Source: Deinococcus humi (GTDB taxonomy: Bacteria; Deinococcota; Deinococci; Deinococcales; Deinococcaceae). Taken from it: a DNA stretch of 64,000 nucleotides. The position numbers were made by a program, and so were the translations under genes. The stretch is from NCBI RefSeq assembly GCF_014201875.1, contig NZ_JACHFL010000002.1, positions 434,001 through 498,000 on the forward strand, in the 5' to 3' direction. The notes beneath the pieces are model-generated. The model was not told where the DNA came from. It searched no databases and saw nothing but the letters and a program-made list of their open reading frames with translations. Below are positions 8,037-15,097 of this stretch, in pieces; the stretch's first letter is position 1, and each line of letters begins with the position of its first letter.

Positions 8037-8654
8037 TCACATCCCAAACCGAGGGCGGGAGTATGGGGTTTTGAATTCGACGAATGGATGGTCCCACCGA
8101 TAGATGCTCAACTCCAGTGCCAGTCGACGACGCAGCATCGCCTGGTACGCCGGGTCATGCCAAGCGCACCCTGCGTGGCGAAACTCAATCATCCGGAAAA
8201 GCAACTCGTTGTATTCCACCTGATCTGGGCTTGGATGACGCAAGATCAGCTCTTCTCCACCACTACTGAACAGCAGATCATCCAGGGAGTCGAATGCCGT
8301 GACCTCATACGGGAGGTCACAGGCGTAGCACCGGCCATGCTCATCCATCAGGAAGGCCATCCAGCCATCTTCCGCACCGATGGGGAACAGGCGGGCGCCT
8401 ATCCGTCGTTCGAGCGGCCGAACCTCCTGATGGAAGTCTGGGCCGCAGGTCGCTGAAAAGTACTGGGTCGCTGGATCGCCGAGCCCTTCGACCTGTTCAA
8501 GGAACGCGATGGCTGCTGGGAACGGCGTCCAGCCCTGCTGAGTCCGGCGAGTGAGGAGCGCTGTGAGGTCCACGCGACGACCTTCGGACCAGCCGAGGTT
8601 CTGAAAGTAAGTCTTTAGGCGTTCACTCCAGGGCACCTCGTGGGCTTTCGTCAT
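8037..8654 (-). CDS. SUKH-3 family immunity-like protein (cargo)
   Basis: The 205-residue protein matches the SUKH-3 layout. Near the N-terminus is GWSEGRRVDLTALLTRR, then FPAAIAFLEQVEGLGDPATQ, then a central strand-rich part with GARLFPIGAEDGWMAFLMDE and YACDLPYEVTAFDSLDDLL. SUKH proteins are immunity proteins that neutralise polymorphic toxin nucleases and related effectors. In a prophage this is most likely lysogen-benefit cargo. It lies after the terminator hairpin of the major tail gene and before the chaperone start, in the same direction, so it interrupts a normally compact tail cluster. Family membership is by remembered pattern, not by a search. Confidence 0.72.
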   Translation of the reverse strand: MTKAHEVPWSERLKTYFQNLGWSEGRRVDLTALLTRRTQQGWTPFPAAIAFLEQVEGLGDPATQYFSATCGPDFHQEVRPLERRIGARLFPIGAEDGWMAFLMDEHGRCYACDLPYEVTAFDSLDDLLFSSGGEELILRHPSPDQVEYNELLFRMIEFRHAGCAWHDPAYQAMLRRRLALELSIYRWDHPFVEFKTPYSRPRFGM

Positions 8655-8788
8655 GTAGACAGTATTGATCGTGCTCCTGGCGTGATTGAGAACCAGGTAA
8701 TTTGCCTTGAGTCTGAAGCCTGCCAGACACTACTTCGATGCCTCCGCAAAGGTCCATGATGACGCCAACCTATATCGTGATCGGTAGA

Positions 8789-8814
8789 AGCCCGCCTCCA
8801 AACGGAGGCGGGCT
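8789..8814 (-). terminator. Hairpin after the major tail gene
   Basis: Perfect 11-bp stem AGCCCGCCTCC/GGAGGCGGGCT with a four-base loop, 8 nt past the major tail stop codon. On the minus strand it is followed by TCTACC. It would lower downstream chaperone expression relative to the tail tube protein. Confidence 0.65.
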
Positions 8815-8821
8815 AATGGAA

Positions 8822-9493
8822 TTAAGCTGCGGCCTCGGCCTTCAGAATGTCCAGCAGGGCGTCGAGCTTGCTGGCCGGGATGGTGAAGATCGCGCCCATC
8901 GGCCCCACCTGCGCGCTGTAGGCGTCTAGCGCGTCGCTGAGTCCACCCAGGTAGGACTGCACCGGCACGCGGAACTGCAGCGTCTCGCGGTTCTGGTTGT
9001 CGCCCTCGCCGTTGTTCTGGATGGCCACCCTTGGATGCCAGTAGACCTTGTACAGCGGGTCAGCGCCGCCCTGGTGACGGCGAATCACGATCATGCGGGC
9101 CGGGATGCTAGCCCCCGGCGCGAACGGGCTGATGGTGCCGCCCGCCAGCGCGTCGGTCATCGCTACCGGGATGCTGCCGACGTGCAGGGCGCGGACCGTT
9201 TCGTCCGGGGTCAGCACGGGAATGTTGTCGTAGGTGGCCGTGACCTCGGTGGTGTCTTCCACCAGCAGCAGATCCGGGCCGCCGTTGGGATCCTGGGCCT
9301 TGATGCTCTCGCGGGTCACGTTGGTGTTGATCGCAACCTTCTCGGAAGGCGGGAACAGGCCGAGATCGGCCCAGTCCGTCGCGGCCAGGATGGCTCCGAA
9401 CGCTGCGAGGGGGCTGAGCAGGACCTGACGGCCCTCGCGGGTCAGGTTGGCGGCTTGGCGGGCGGTGGTGCTGTTCTTGGCTACGAGTGCCAT
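8822..9493 (-). CDS. Major tail tube protein
   Basis: The 223-residue protein begins MALVAKNSTTARQAANLTRE. It has the size and strand-rich composition of siphovirus tail tube proteins (PLYKVYWHPRVAIQNNGEGD, RVPVQSYLGGLSDALDAY). It follows the connector genes and is followed by a hairpin and then the chaperones, the usual order. AGGAGTAACC precedes the ATG. Many copies stack to form the tail tube. The call is based on position and features, with moderate sequence support. Confidence 0.75.
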   Translation of the reverse strand: MALVAKNSTTARQAANLTREGRQVLLSPLAAFGAILAATDWADLGLFPPSEKVAINTNVTRESIKAQDPNGGPDLLLVEDTTEVTATYDNIPVLTPDETVRALHVGSIPVAMTDALAGGTISPFAPGASIPARMIVIRRHQGGADPLYKVYWHPRVAIQNNGEGDNQNRETLQFRVPVQSYLGGLSDALDAYSAQVGPMGAIFTIPASKLDALLDILKAEAAA

Positions 9494-9495
9494 GG

Positions 9496-9930
9496 TTACT
9501 CCTGAACGGCCCCGGTGTGGGTGCCGTCGATGATGAGGGCGTCATAGGTGGGGCGGCAGATGTAGACGCCGGGCTGGAGCAGTGTGGGCTGCGCCGGCGT
9601 GACTTCGCGGTGAGGCCCAGGATCATGCGGGAACCCACACAGGGCGCGGCTGACGAGTCGGGCCAAATCGAGACAGGCGTCGGCGGTCAGCGCCAATGCG
9701 GCTACCGGCACCCAGAACACGCCCGTCACGCCGTCTGAACTGATCGAGAGCGGGTCTTCTACCTGAACGTAGCCGTTTGGATGCGCCGCCAGGTACCCGC
9801 TCAGCCCGCCCGCCTGTCCCGGCCTGCGTCCGGCCAGGGCCCGCTCCCGGTCTTCTGGCAGCAGCACTTGCGTTCCAGCAGGCAGGGCAGCCACCAGCCG
9901 CGCGTGAATGTCGGTGATCAGGGAAGACAC
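9496..9930 (-). CDS. Probable tail terminator / tail completion protein
   Basis: The 144-residue product is read from a GTG at 9928-9930 (VSSLITDIHARLVAALPAG), just past the stop of the preceding gene. The C-terminal part (LLQPGVYICRPTYDALIIDG) and the position directly before the tail tube gene fit a tail terminator that caps the tail at the head side. No decisive motif is visible. It could also be a neck protein. Confidence 0.55.
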   Translation of the reverse strand: MSSLITDIHARLVAALPAGTQVLLPEDRERALAGRRPGQAGGLSGYLAAHPNGYVQVEDPLSISSDGVTGVFWVPVAALALTADACLDLARLVSRALCGFPHDPGPHREVTPAQPTLLQPGVYICRPTYDALIIDGTHTGAVQE

Positions 9931-9932
9931 GG

Positions 9933-10271
9933 CTAGCGCACCAGCCGACAGACTCCAACGGCCAGCCCGGTGAAGTCGCTGACCTGCCCCCAATTCACCA
10001 GGGTGAGCGTGCCGCCGTCCCAGGTCAGACTGGCCCCTTCACCAGGCGGCGGGTCTGCGGGATGGGTCTTGAGCAGACGCACGTCGAGCACATCTGGCAC
10101 TCCCGTCAGGCGCTGAGCCAGGCGGGTGCCCTGATCCGTCTGGTTGGGGTCCTGGACGCTAAAGCGGCAGCTCGTGCCGTCGCTCCAGGTATCGGTGTGA
10201 CGGTACAGAAGGTCAGCGTTCTGGTTTAGCAGCCGCTGGGCGGTGGCCTGAAGGCCGGGCAGCCGGTTCAC
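9933..10271 (-). CDS. Phage head-tail connector protein, unidentified
   Basis: The 112-residue protein starts at a GTG that overlaps the previous stop as GTGA (VNRLPGLQATAQRLLNQNAD). It is strand-rich, with TWDGGTLTLVNWG. Its position between the capsid and tail genes suggests a head closure (stopper) or similar connector. The specific role is not assigned. Confidence 0.5.
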   Translation of the reverse strand: MNRLPGLQATAQRLLNQNADLLYRHTDTWSDGTSCRFSVQDPNQTDQGTRLAQRLTGVPDVLDVRLLKTHPADPPPGEGASLTWDGGTLTLVNWGQVSDFTGLAVGVCRLVR

Positions 10272-10642
10272 TGCACACCCCACTCGCCGAAGAACGGCGC
10301 GAAGTCCGCCCCTTCGGTGCTCACCTCTGGATGGGCCCGTGCCAGGGCCACGTCACGGGCGGCGGCCAGCCGGGCAATGCGGCTTTGAAGATCGCGCTCA
10401 ATGGTGACCTCACCCTCGGCGCGGAACTTCTCCACCTCACCCTCCAGCACCACGATCCTGGCCCCGTAGATCAGCGCCAGGACTCCCTGCCGCTGCTGCT
10501 CGGTGGGCTCTGCGTTTTCTGCCACGCCGCGCAAGGTCAGATACTGGGCGATACGGGCTTCCAGAGCTTCCTGATTCGCCACGCCCAGCATGGCTGGGGT
10601 CAGCGGTTCCGGATCCAGCAGGAAGCGGGCGGCCGGGTCCAC
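10268..10642 (-). CDS. Putative head-tail adaptor protein
   Basis: The 124-residue, mostly helical protein is read from a GTG start (VDPAARFLLDPEPLTPAML). Its helices (EALEARIAQYLTLRG, DLQSRIARLAAARD) fit the small helical adaptor that binds under the portal. It follows the coiled-coil gene at 10644 by one nucleotide and overlaps the next gene. The call is by position and fold type only. Confidence 0.5.
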   Translation of the reverse strand: MDPAARFLLDPEPLTPAMLGVANQEALEARIAQYLTLRGVAENAEPTEQQRQGVLALIYGARIVVLEGEVEKFRAEGEVTIERDLQSRIARLAAARDVALARAHPEVSTEGADFAPFFGEWGVQ

Positions 10643-10643
10643 G

Positions 10644-11141
10644 CTAGTCCGCCTTCGCGGGAGCGGTCAGCGCGTCAAGAATGACCGGGGCCAGCTTTTC
10701 ACCCACGCCCTTGACATCAATCAATCGTGCGAGAGCGTCCTCAGGCAGCATGGGACGGGCCTGCGCTGCTGCCAGTTGGCTGGTCAGGGCGTCGCGTTCG
10801 GTCCCCAGCTCAGCGAGCGCCTTTTCGTTCGTATGGACGTGGGCGGCCAGGCTCTGCGCCGATTCGATCAGCCGATCCTTCTCAGCGGCGAAGGCGTCGC
10901 GTTCCTTCTGAGCCTCCGCCAGTTTTTGGCGCAAGGTGTCCAGCTCGGTGTCAGCAAGAGACTCCAGCGCTTCCATCTGGGCACTGGGATTGCGGATCTC
11001 AGCTCCCTCGGTGTCCTCAATCAGGCCCCTGGCAGCGTGTTTCTCGTAATCAAAATTTGACAGGTCACCGGGGAGCGGGCTGCCCGCAGGCAACCACTTT
11101 CCCCCAGCGAACACCGGGGTCACGGTTTTCAGGTTCTTCAC
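10644..11141 (-). CDS. Hypothetical phage protein with coiled coil and C-terminal hairpin motif
   Basis: The 165-residue protein has an N-terminal segment MKNLKTVTPVFAGGKWLPAG, a central coiled coil at about 60-125 (DTLRQKLAEAQKERDAFAAE), and a C-terminal LARLIDVKGVGEKLAPVIL. The last piece resembles a helix-hairpin-helix. It lies directly downstream of the major capsid gene. Such genes are common there, with poorly known roles. Not identified further. Confidence 0.6.
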   Translation of the reverse strand: MKNLKTVTPVFAGGKWLPAGSPLPGDLSNFDYEKHAARGLIEDTEGAEIRNPSAQMEALESLADTELDTLRQKLAEAQKERDAFAAEKDRLIESAQSLAAHVHTNEKALAELGTERDALTSQLAAAQARPMLPEDALARLIDVKGVGEKLAPVILDALTAPAKAD

Positions 11142-11182
11142 GGTACGGTCCTCCAGGAAAGGGCTTGGACGGCGGGTAGGGC

Positions 11183-12385
11183 TCAGTCGCCCTGAGCGAT
11201 AACCACGCCGTACGGATCGCGCAAGTCCGCGCCCACCACGTCATGCACCTTCAGCGCGAAGTTGCGGTTCTCGAAGTCGCCTTCCAGATCCGTCTCGTCC
11301 ATGTTCACCATGCGGGTAAAGGTTTTGGGCCCACCCTCGTAACCGCGCAGGGCGGCCAGTTCGAAGGGGTTGTTGCGTCCGTCCACCACCAGGTAGTCGT
11401 CGTCGCCCACGCCCTTGGCAGCGTAGCGGTCCGGGTACTCGGCCAGCAGGTCCGCGATCATGTCCTCGACGTGGATGTTGCCCAGCATGTACGCCGGGTT
11501 GCGGTTGGGCACCATCGCCAGCGCCCCGCTTGCGCCGCCCACCGGCACCAGGTACTCGTTAGCCATGCTGGCAGCGGCCTTGCGCTCCCAGATGGTGGGC
11601 ACGAACAGATCGGTGGGGCGGCGGCTGGCCCGGCGGCCTGTGGCGGTGTCCACCTGCGCGCTCATGAAGGCGGCGAGCTGGTCCAGGTTGGCGGGCGTCG
11701 GGCCTTCCTCACCGTCCAGCAGGGGCACGCGCGGCGCTTTGCGGAGAATCACGTCCAGAATCACGCTGGCGCGGGTGCGGCGGGCCACATTGCCCAGGTC
11801 GGCGGCAGCGGCCGTGAAGTCGCCCAGGTCATCGTTGATGTACGCCTCGAAGGTGAACGTCAGCGCCAGCGCGTAGTCGGCCACGGTGTAGCCCTCCTCG
11901 CTGGTGAAGAACTTGGTGTACTCAATGTTGGCCGACTCGGGACGCACCGGCAGGAAGCGGTGGCCGATGGCGCCGGGCCGAGTGCCCTTCAGCGCTTTGA
12001 AGTCGGTAGCCGTGCGGCGGGCCGCGAACTTGGGCAAGTCACTCTCGGGGAAGGTGAAGCCGGGGCGGCTGGCGGCCTGGCGCACCTGCGCGACGGCCAG
12101 CGGGAAGTCGCTGGTGGTGAGGGTCTCACGGTGCGCGCGGCGGGTCTTCTCGAAATCGAGAATCATCCCTTCCATGCGGATCAGGGCAGCTTCCTTGGCG
12201 CTGGCGTCCATGGCGCGCACGTTGTCCAGCTCCTTGTCCAGGAACCCACCGAAGTAGCCCATCTGGAAGTGCTGCTGGGCCGCCTCCAGCACGGTCTGGA
12301 TGGTCAGCGGGATGACGCGGTTTTCGGGGATGACGCCCCGATCGGCGAGGCGGGTCAGTTCGAAGCGGATCTCTTTGATGCTCAT
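11183..12385 (-). CDS. Major capsid protein
   Basis: The 400-residue protein begins MSIKEIRFELTRLADRGVIP. It contains typical shell-protein segments: an N-terminal helical arm, FTFEAYINDDLGDFTAAAADL, PTDLFVPTIWERKAA, and FTRMVNMDETDLEGDFENRN near the C-terminus. It looks like the HK97-fold, Mu gpT-like capsid group. It follows the protease/scaffold and cement genes, as expected. The start at 12385 is preceded by GGAGGGCCGC. Strong call by position and features. Confidence 0.82.
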   Translation of the reverse strand: MSIKEIRFELTRLADRGVIPENRVIPLTIQTVLEAAQQHFQMGYFGGFLDKELDNVRAMDASAKEAALIRMEGMILDFEKTRRAHRETLTTSDFPLAVAQVRQAASRPGFTFPESDLPKFAARRTATDFKALKGTRPGAIGHRFLPVRPESANIEYTKFFTSEEGYTVADYALALTFTFEAYINDDLGDFTAAAADLGNVARRTRASVILDVILRKAPRVPLLDGEEGPTPANLDQLAAFMSAQVDTATGRRASRRPTDLFVPTIWERKAAASMANEYLVPVGGASGALAMVPNRNPAYMLGNIHVEDMIADLLAEYPDRYAAKGVGDDDYLVVDGRNNPFELAALRGYEGGPKTFTRMVNMDETDLEGDFENRNFALKVHDVVGADLRDPYGVVIAQGD

Positions 12386-12467
12386 GCGGCCCTCCAGGGC
12401 AGTGCAAAGGGAACAGGCCCGCGCCTCACGCTGGAGGGCTGGGCCTGTAGGGACGGGAGACTGCTGC

Positions 12468-12842
12468 TCAGTTGGCGCGCAGGGCGATGGTGGTGGCGTT
12501 GAGCTTGTACCCGATGTGCAGGCCATCGGCGGGCGCGGCCCCGTAGGTCTTGTCGGCTTTCAGATAGACCTTGCCGAAGGTGGCGACAGCGGCGATGGCT
12601 GCGGCGGGCACACCGATGCTCTCTACGATTCCTGGCAGGAACACAGTGGCCTGGTTCTCGACGAGGCCCTGTGGCGCGGTGCCCTTGGAGACCATGTCGG
12701 CGGTGGCCTGATCGGTCTCAGCGTGGCCGTACAGGCCGTCCGCTCCAAGCTTGACGAGATCGCCGCTCTTGGTGCCGGCAGGAACAAGAAGAGCGACAGA
12801 AATGCTGCCGCCCGTGTAGGCCCAGTGCTTTTTGTTCTTCAT
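12468..12842 (-). CDS. DUF2190-type capsid cement/decoration protein
   Basis: The 124-residue protein MKNKKHWAYTGGSISVALLV continues with PAGTKSGDLVKLGADGLYG and has GKVYLKADKTYGAAPADGLH near the end. This is the pattern of DUF2190 proteins, small strand-rich capsid cement proteins of phages. AGGAGGGCCATCCC precedes the ATG. It lies between scaffold and major capsid genes. Confidence 0.78.
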   Translation of the reverse strand: MKNKKHWAYTGGSISVALLVPAGTKSGDLVKLGADGLYGHAETDQATADMVSKGTAPQGLVENQATVFLPGIVESIGVPAAAIAAVATFGKVYLKADKTYGAAPADGLHIGYKLNATTIALRAN

Positions 12843-12897
12843 GGGATGGCCCTCCTAGGGGCTGAGGTGGCGAGAAAGGAACCTGGCTGGTTGGGCC

Positions 12898-13506
12898 TCA
12901 GATCAGGCCGGCGCGGCTGCGGGTGCTTTCGAACTGGCGGGTTTCGCCACTGCGGGTCTGTTCGGCTTCAGTGCGGGTGCGGCTGTTGTCCCCGCTGGGC
13001 AGGGGCACGCGGTTCTGGCCGGTGGGGCGCGGCGCACTTTCGCGCTGGCCCAGGGCAGCCTTGCGCTCGACGATCTTGCGTTCAACGGCGCTGCGGGCCA
13101 CGTCCTCGCTCTCGGCGGTGCGGGCCACCCCGATCAGCTCGGCGCGGAAGCTGGCGTCCAGATCGATCTCGGTGTCGCCATGCTTGACCGTCCCCGCGCT
13201 GGGCAGGCGGGCCGCTTCCAGGGCCGTGACGGCGATGGTGTCGCGGCGGGCATTGTGGTTCTCGGTGTTCAGCGTACCCACCTGCCCGCGCAGTTCCACC
13301 ACAGTCTGCTCCAGCGCGCGGTAGTCCGACAGGCTGACGGTACCCGCCTCTGTGTTGGTGGGCGCGGGAGCAGGGTGGTTGACACTCTCCTGCATGACGG
13401 CTTCGAGAGTGGCCAGGTATTCCGCCTGGGCCTCGGGCTTGGCCTTGAGCTCTTCGAGGGTCTTGCAGCCGTACTTCTCCATCAGGGCTTTGATCTTGGG
13501 GTGCAT
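12898..13506 (-). CDS. Nested scaffold protein, internal in-frame start
   Basis: Inside the protease gene an ATG at 13504-13506 is preceded by AGGAGGGCACC, a stronger ribosome binding site than that of the full-length gene. Translation gives 202 residues starting MHPKIKALMEKYGCKTLEEL. The start falls exactly at the end of the proline-rich linker. This is the lambda C/Nu3 arrangement, where the free scaffold is made in excess of the protease fusion. Confidence 0.72.
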   Translation of the reverse strand: MHPKIKALMEKYGCKTLEELKAKPEAQAEYLATLEAVMQESVNHPAPAPTNTEAGTVSLSDYRALEQTVVELRGQVGTLNTENHNARRDTIAVTALEAARLPSAGTVKHGDTEIDLDASFRAELIGVARTAESEDVARSAVERKIVERKAALGQRESAPRPTGQNRVPLPSGDNSRTRTEAEQTRSGETRQFESTRSRAGLI

Positions 13507-14199
13507 GGTGCCCTCCTGTGGGCGTGGGGGAGTGGGGGCGGGTGGCGCTTTACGCTCGCGCCGCCGGGCGGTGCCGCTGACGTCCGAGGGATCGGACACG
13601 ACGTCGATGGTCAGCAGCCGGTAGTCGTCCTGAATGACCTGGATGTACGCTTCGGGATCTGGAAAGTCGAGCAGGACCTCGCGGGCGGGCAGCCACTTGG
13701 CGCTGCCGTGACCGTTGCTGCTCACGCCCACCGCCACGCCGCCGCCCAGCAGGGCGGTCAGGTCCTGACCGGCCGCGGTGTCGATCACCACACCGGTGGC
13801 CTTGACCGTGTCGCCGTCCAGCTCCAGCGTTTCGTAGCGCAGGCAGATGGCCGCCAGCCGTCCCTTGGCCGGGTCATACCAGTCATCGGGGTGTTCAAGC
13901 AGGCCCCAGAGCTTGCCGTCCGTGAGGTCCTGCTGGGCCGCCGTGATGGCCGTCTGCCAAACCTCGCGGCTGTAGAGGCGTCCGTTGCGGTTGACGCGGC
14001 CAGCGGTGGCGACGGTGACGTCCACCAACGTGACCGTCTTGCCTGATCGGGTCTCCTCGCGCAGGGCGGCGTGGGTGCGCTCGGGGGCGCGGGTCTCGCG
14101 CAGGTCCAGATCCACCTCGGTGCGGGGGGCGGCGCTTTCCTGTAAGCACAGGCGGCGGGTGAGGGCGGACATGCAGGGCGAGCGGTTCCGGTGGTCCAT
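12898..14199 (-). CDS. Prohead protease fused to scaffold domain
   Basis: The 433-residue protein has an N-terminal prohead protease of the T4 gp21-like S80 type: NRNGRLYSREVWQTAI, LLEHPDDWYDP with the catalytic His, and AVGVSSNGHGS with the catalytic Ser, in the first 190 residues. A proline-rich linker (APPAPTPPRPQEG) follows. The C-terminal 202 residues are helical scaffold with a coiled coil around 290-320. The protease matures the shell and destroys the scaffold. The start at 14199 is chosen because AAGGAG lies 6 nt upstream; an in-frame ATG at 14217 is less well placed. The same frame contains a second start for the scaffold alone. Confidence 0.8.
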   Translation of the reverse strand: MDHRNRSPCMSALTRRLCLQESAAPRTEVDLDLRETRAPERTHAALREETRSGKTVTLVDVTVATAGRVNRNGRLYSREVWQTAITAAQQDLTDGKLWGLLEHPDDWYDPAKGRLAAICLRYETLELDGDTVKATGVVIDTAAGQDLTALLGGGVAVGVSSNGHGSAKWLPAREVLLDFPDPEAYIQVIQDDYRLLTIDVVSDPSDVSGTARRRERKAPPAPTPPRPQEGTMHPKIKALMEKYGCKTLEELKAKPEAQAEYLATLEAVMQESVNHPAPAPTNTEAGTVSLSDYRALEQTVVELRGQVGTLNTENHNARRDTIAVTALEAARLPSAGTVKHGDTEIDLDASFRAELIGVARTAESEDVARSAVERKIVERKAALGQRESAPRPTGQNRVPLPSGDNSRTRTEAEQTRSGETRQFESTRSRAGLI

Positions 14200-14209
14200 G
14201 AGGTCTCCT

Positions 14210-14380
14210 TCAGCCACGCAGTGCGGGCGGGCTGTCGAGGTGGGCGAGAGCGGCTTCGGCGGCGGTCTGTGTGAGCTCTCCTTTCGAGAGCTGCAACAAA
14301 ATCGCCTCGCGCTGGGCGAGGCGTTGCTGCTTGCTCATGGGACTACGGGGTGGTGGGGTCTGCGGGGGCTTGTCCGGCAC
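14210..14380 (-). CDS. Small helical phage protein
   Basis: 56 residues from a GTG at 14378-14380 (VPDKPPQTPPPRSPMSKQQR), with the perfect Shine-Dalgarno AGGAGGTGA 8 nt upstream. The C-terminal helices (EAILLQLSKGELTQTAAEAA) resemble small scaffold or chaperone-like proteins. Function unknown. It lies between the protease and the gene at 14456. Confidence 0.55.
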   Translation of the reverse strand: MPDKPPQTPPPRSPMSKQQRLAQREAILLQLSKGELTQTAAEAALAHLDSPPALRG

Positions 14381-14459
14381 GGGGGTCACCTCCTGGGGGC
14401 GTGTAAGCGGGTGTGATCTTCCCAGCACGCCACAATTCTTCGAAAGAATGTCTGATCAC
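14343..14459 (-). CDS. Possible 38-residue phage protein
   Basis: A short frame from GTG at 14457-14459 (VIRHSFEELWRAGKITPAYT). It overlaps the stop of the gene at 14456 as GTGA-type coupling and ends inside the next gene. It may be a real coupled peptide. No function can be given. Confidence 0.3.
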   Translation of the reverse strand: MIRHSFEELWRAGKITPAYTPPGGDPRAGQAPADPTTP

Positions 14460-14986
14460 ATCAGCGTTTTCAGGCTTTGTGCGAGCCGGGCGGCCGCTTT
14501 GCCCTGCACCTTGGGTGGAGGCATGACCTTGAACGCGTTCCACACCTCATCGGCCGACAAATCCGGGAGGTGCCCCCAGTCCAGCTGCGGCCTAGGTGAA
14601 GCCGCAAATGAGACCTGCCAGCCCGGCCAGAGGTCCTTCAAAACCATCAACGCAGCGCTGCGCCCCTGTGGGGTCATGTGGATGAGCTGATCAGCAAGCT
14701 CAGGAGCCCGGCCCAGCACCTGCTCTGCCCAATGCTCGAACCCAGCACACTCAGAGATTTTTAGGTGCTGTTGATCCACGTTGACCACGGCAAAGTCTTC
14801 AGGAATAACTCCCAAGGTGTTGGGCCCGACCGCATCCGGCCAGATTTCAAGTTGTTGCTCAAACCAGGTTCTGAACCCGTCCGGACCAGAGATCAGAACG
14901 TGAGCCAAACCGAGCGCCCCCCATTTGTCGGAGTGGAATTGCACCTGGTGATCCGAAATCAGCGCGACATGGCAGCGGTGTGACAT
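14456..14986 (-). CDS. Hypothetical cargo protein in the head module
   Basis: The 176-residue product is read from ATG at 14986 (MSHRCHVALISDHQVQFHSD). It has LISGPDGFRTWFEQQLEIWP, an acidic middle and WPGWQVSFAASPRPQLDWG. No phage structural family is recognised. A TAATCT box lies 8 nt before the start and no Shine-Dalgarno is seen, so it may have its own near-leaderless promoter. Lying between portal and protease genes it is best seen as cargo. An upstream in-frame ATG at 15061 would add 25 residues of poor composition. Confidence 0.55.
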   Translation of the reverse strand: MSHRCHVALISDHQVQFHSDKWGALGLAHVLISGPDGFRTWFEQQLEIWPDAVGPNTLGVIPEDFAVVNVDQQHLKISECAGFEHWAEQVLGRAPELADQLIHMTPQGRSAALMVLKDLWPGWQVSFAASPRPQLDWGHLPDLSADEVWNAFKVMPPPKVQGKAAARLAQSLKTLM

Positions 14987-15097
14987 TGATCCAAAGATTA
15001 CGGGTGTTGCGGCTCTGAGGGCTTGGCAGCGCACAACTGTTGGCCAACAGAGGTGGGTCATCGTTTCCGTTCCTCCGTTTCAGTCGTTGGTCATGAC

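Noticed and set aside
7870..8097. Frame on the minus strand overlapping the SUKH-3 gene end
   Set aside because: No start signal, overlaps a better gene, no family features.
2656..8814. Repeated hairpins as a CRISPR array
   Set aside because: Copies are kilobases apart, differ in stem and loop, and have no regular spacers.
11243..12502. Long plus-strand frame opposite the major capsid gene
   Set aside because: Antisense shadow; the capsid frame has motifs and a ribosome binding site.
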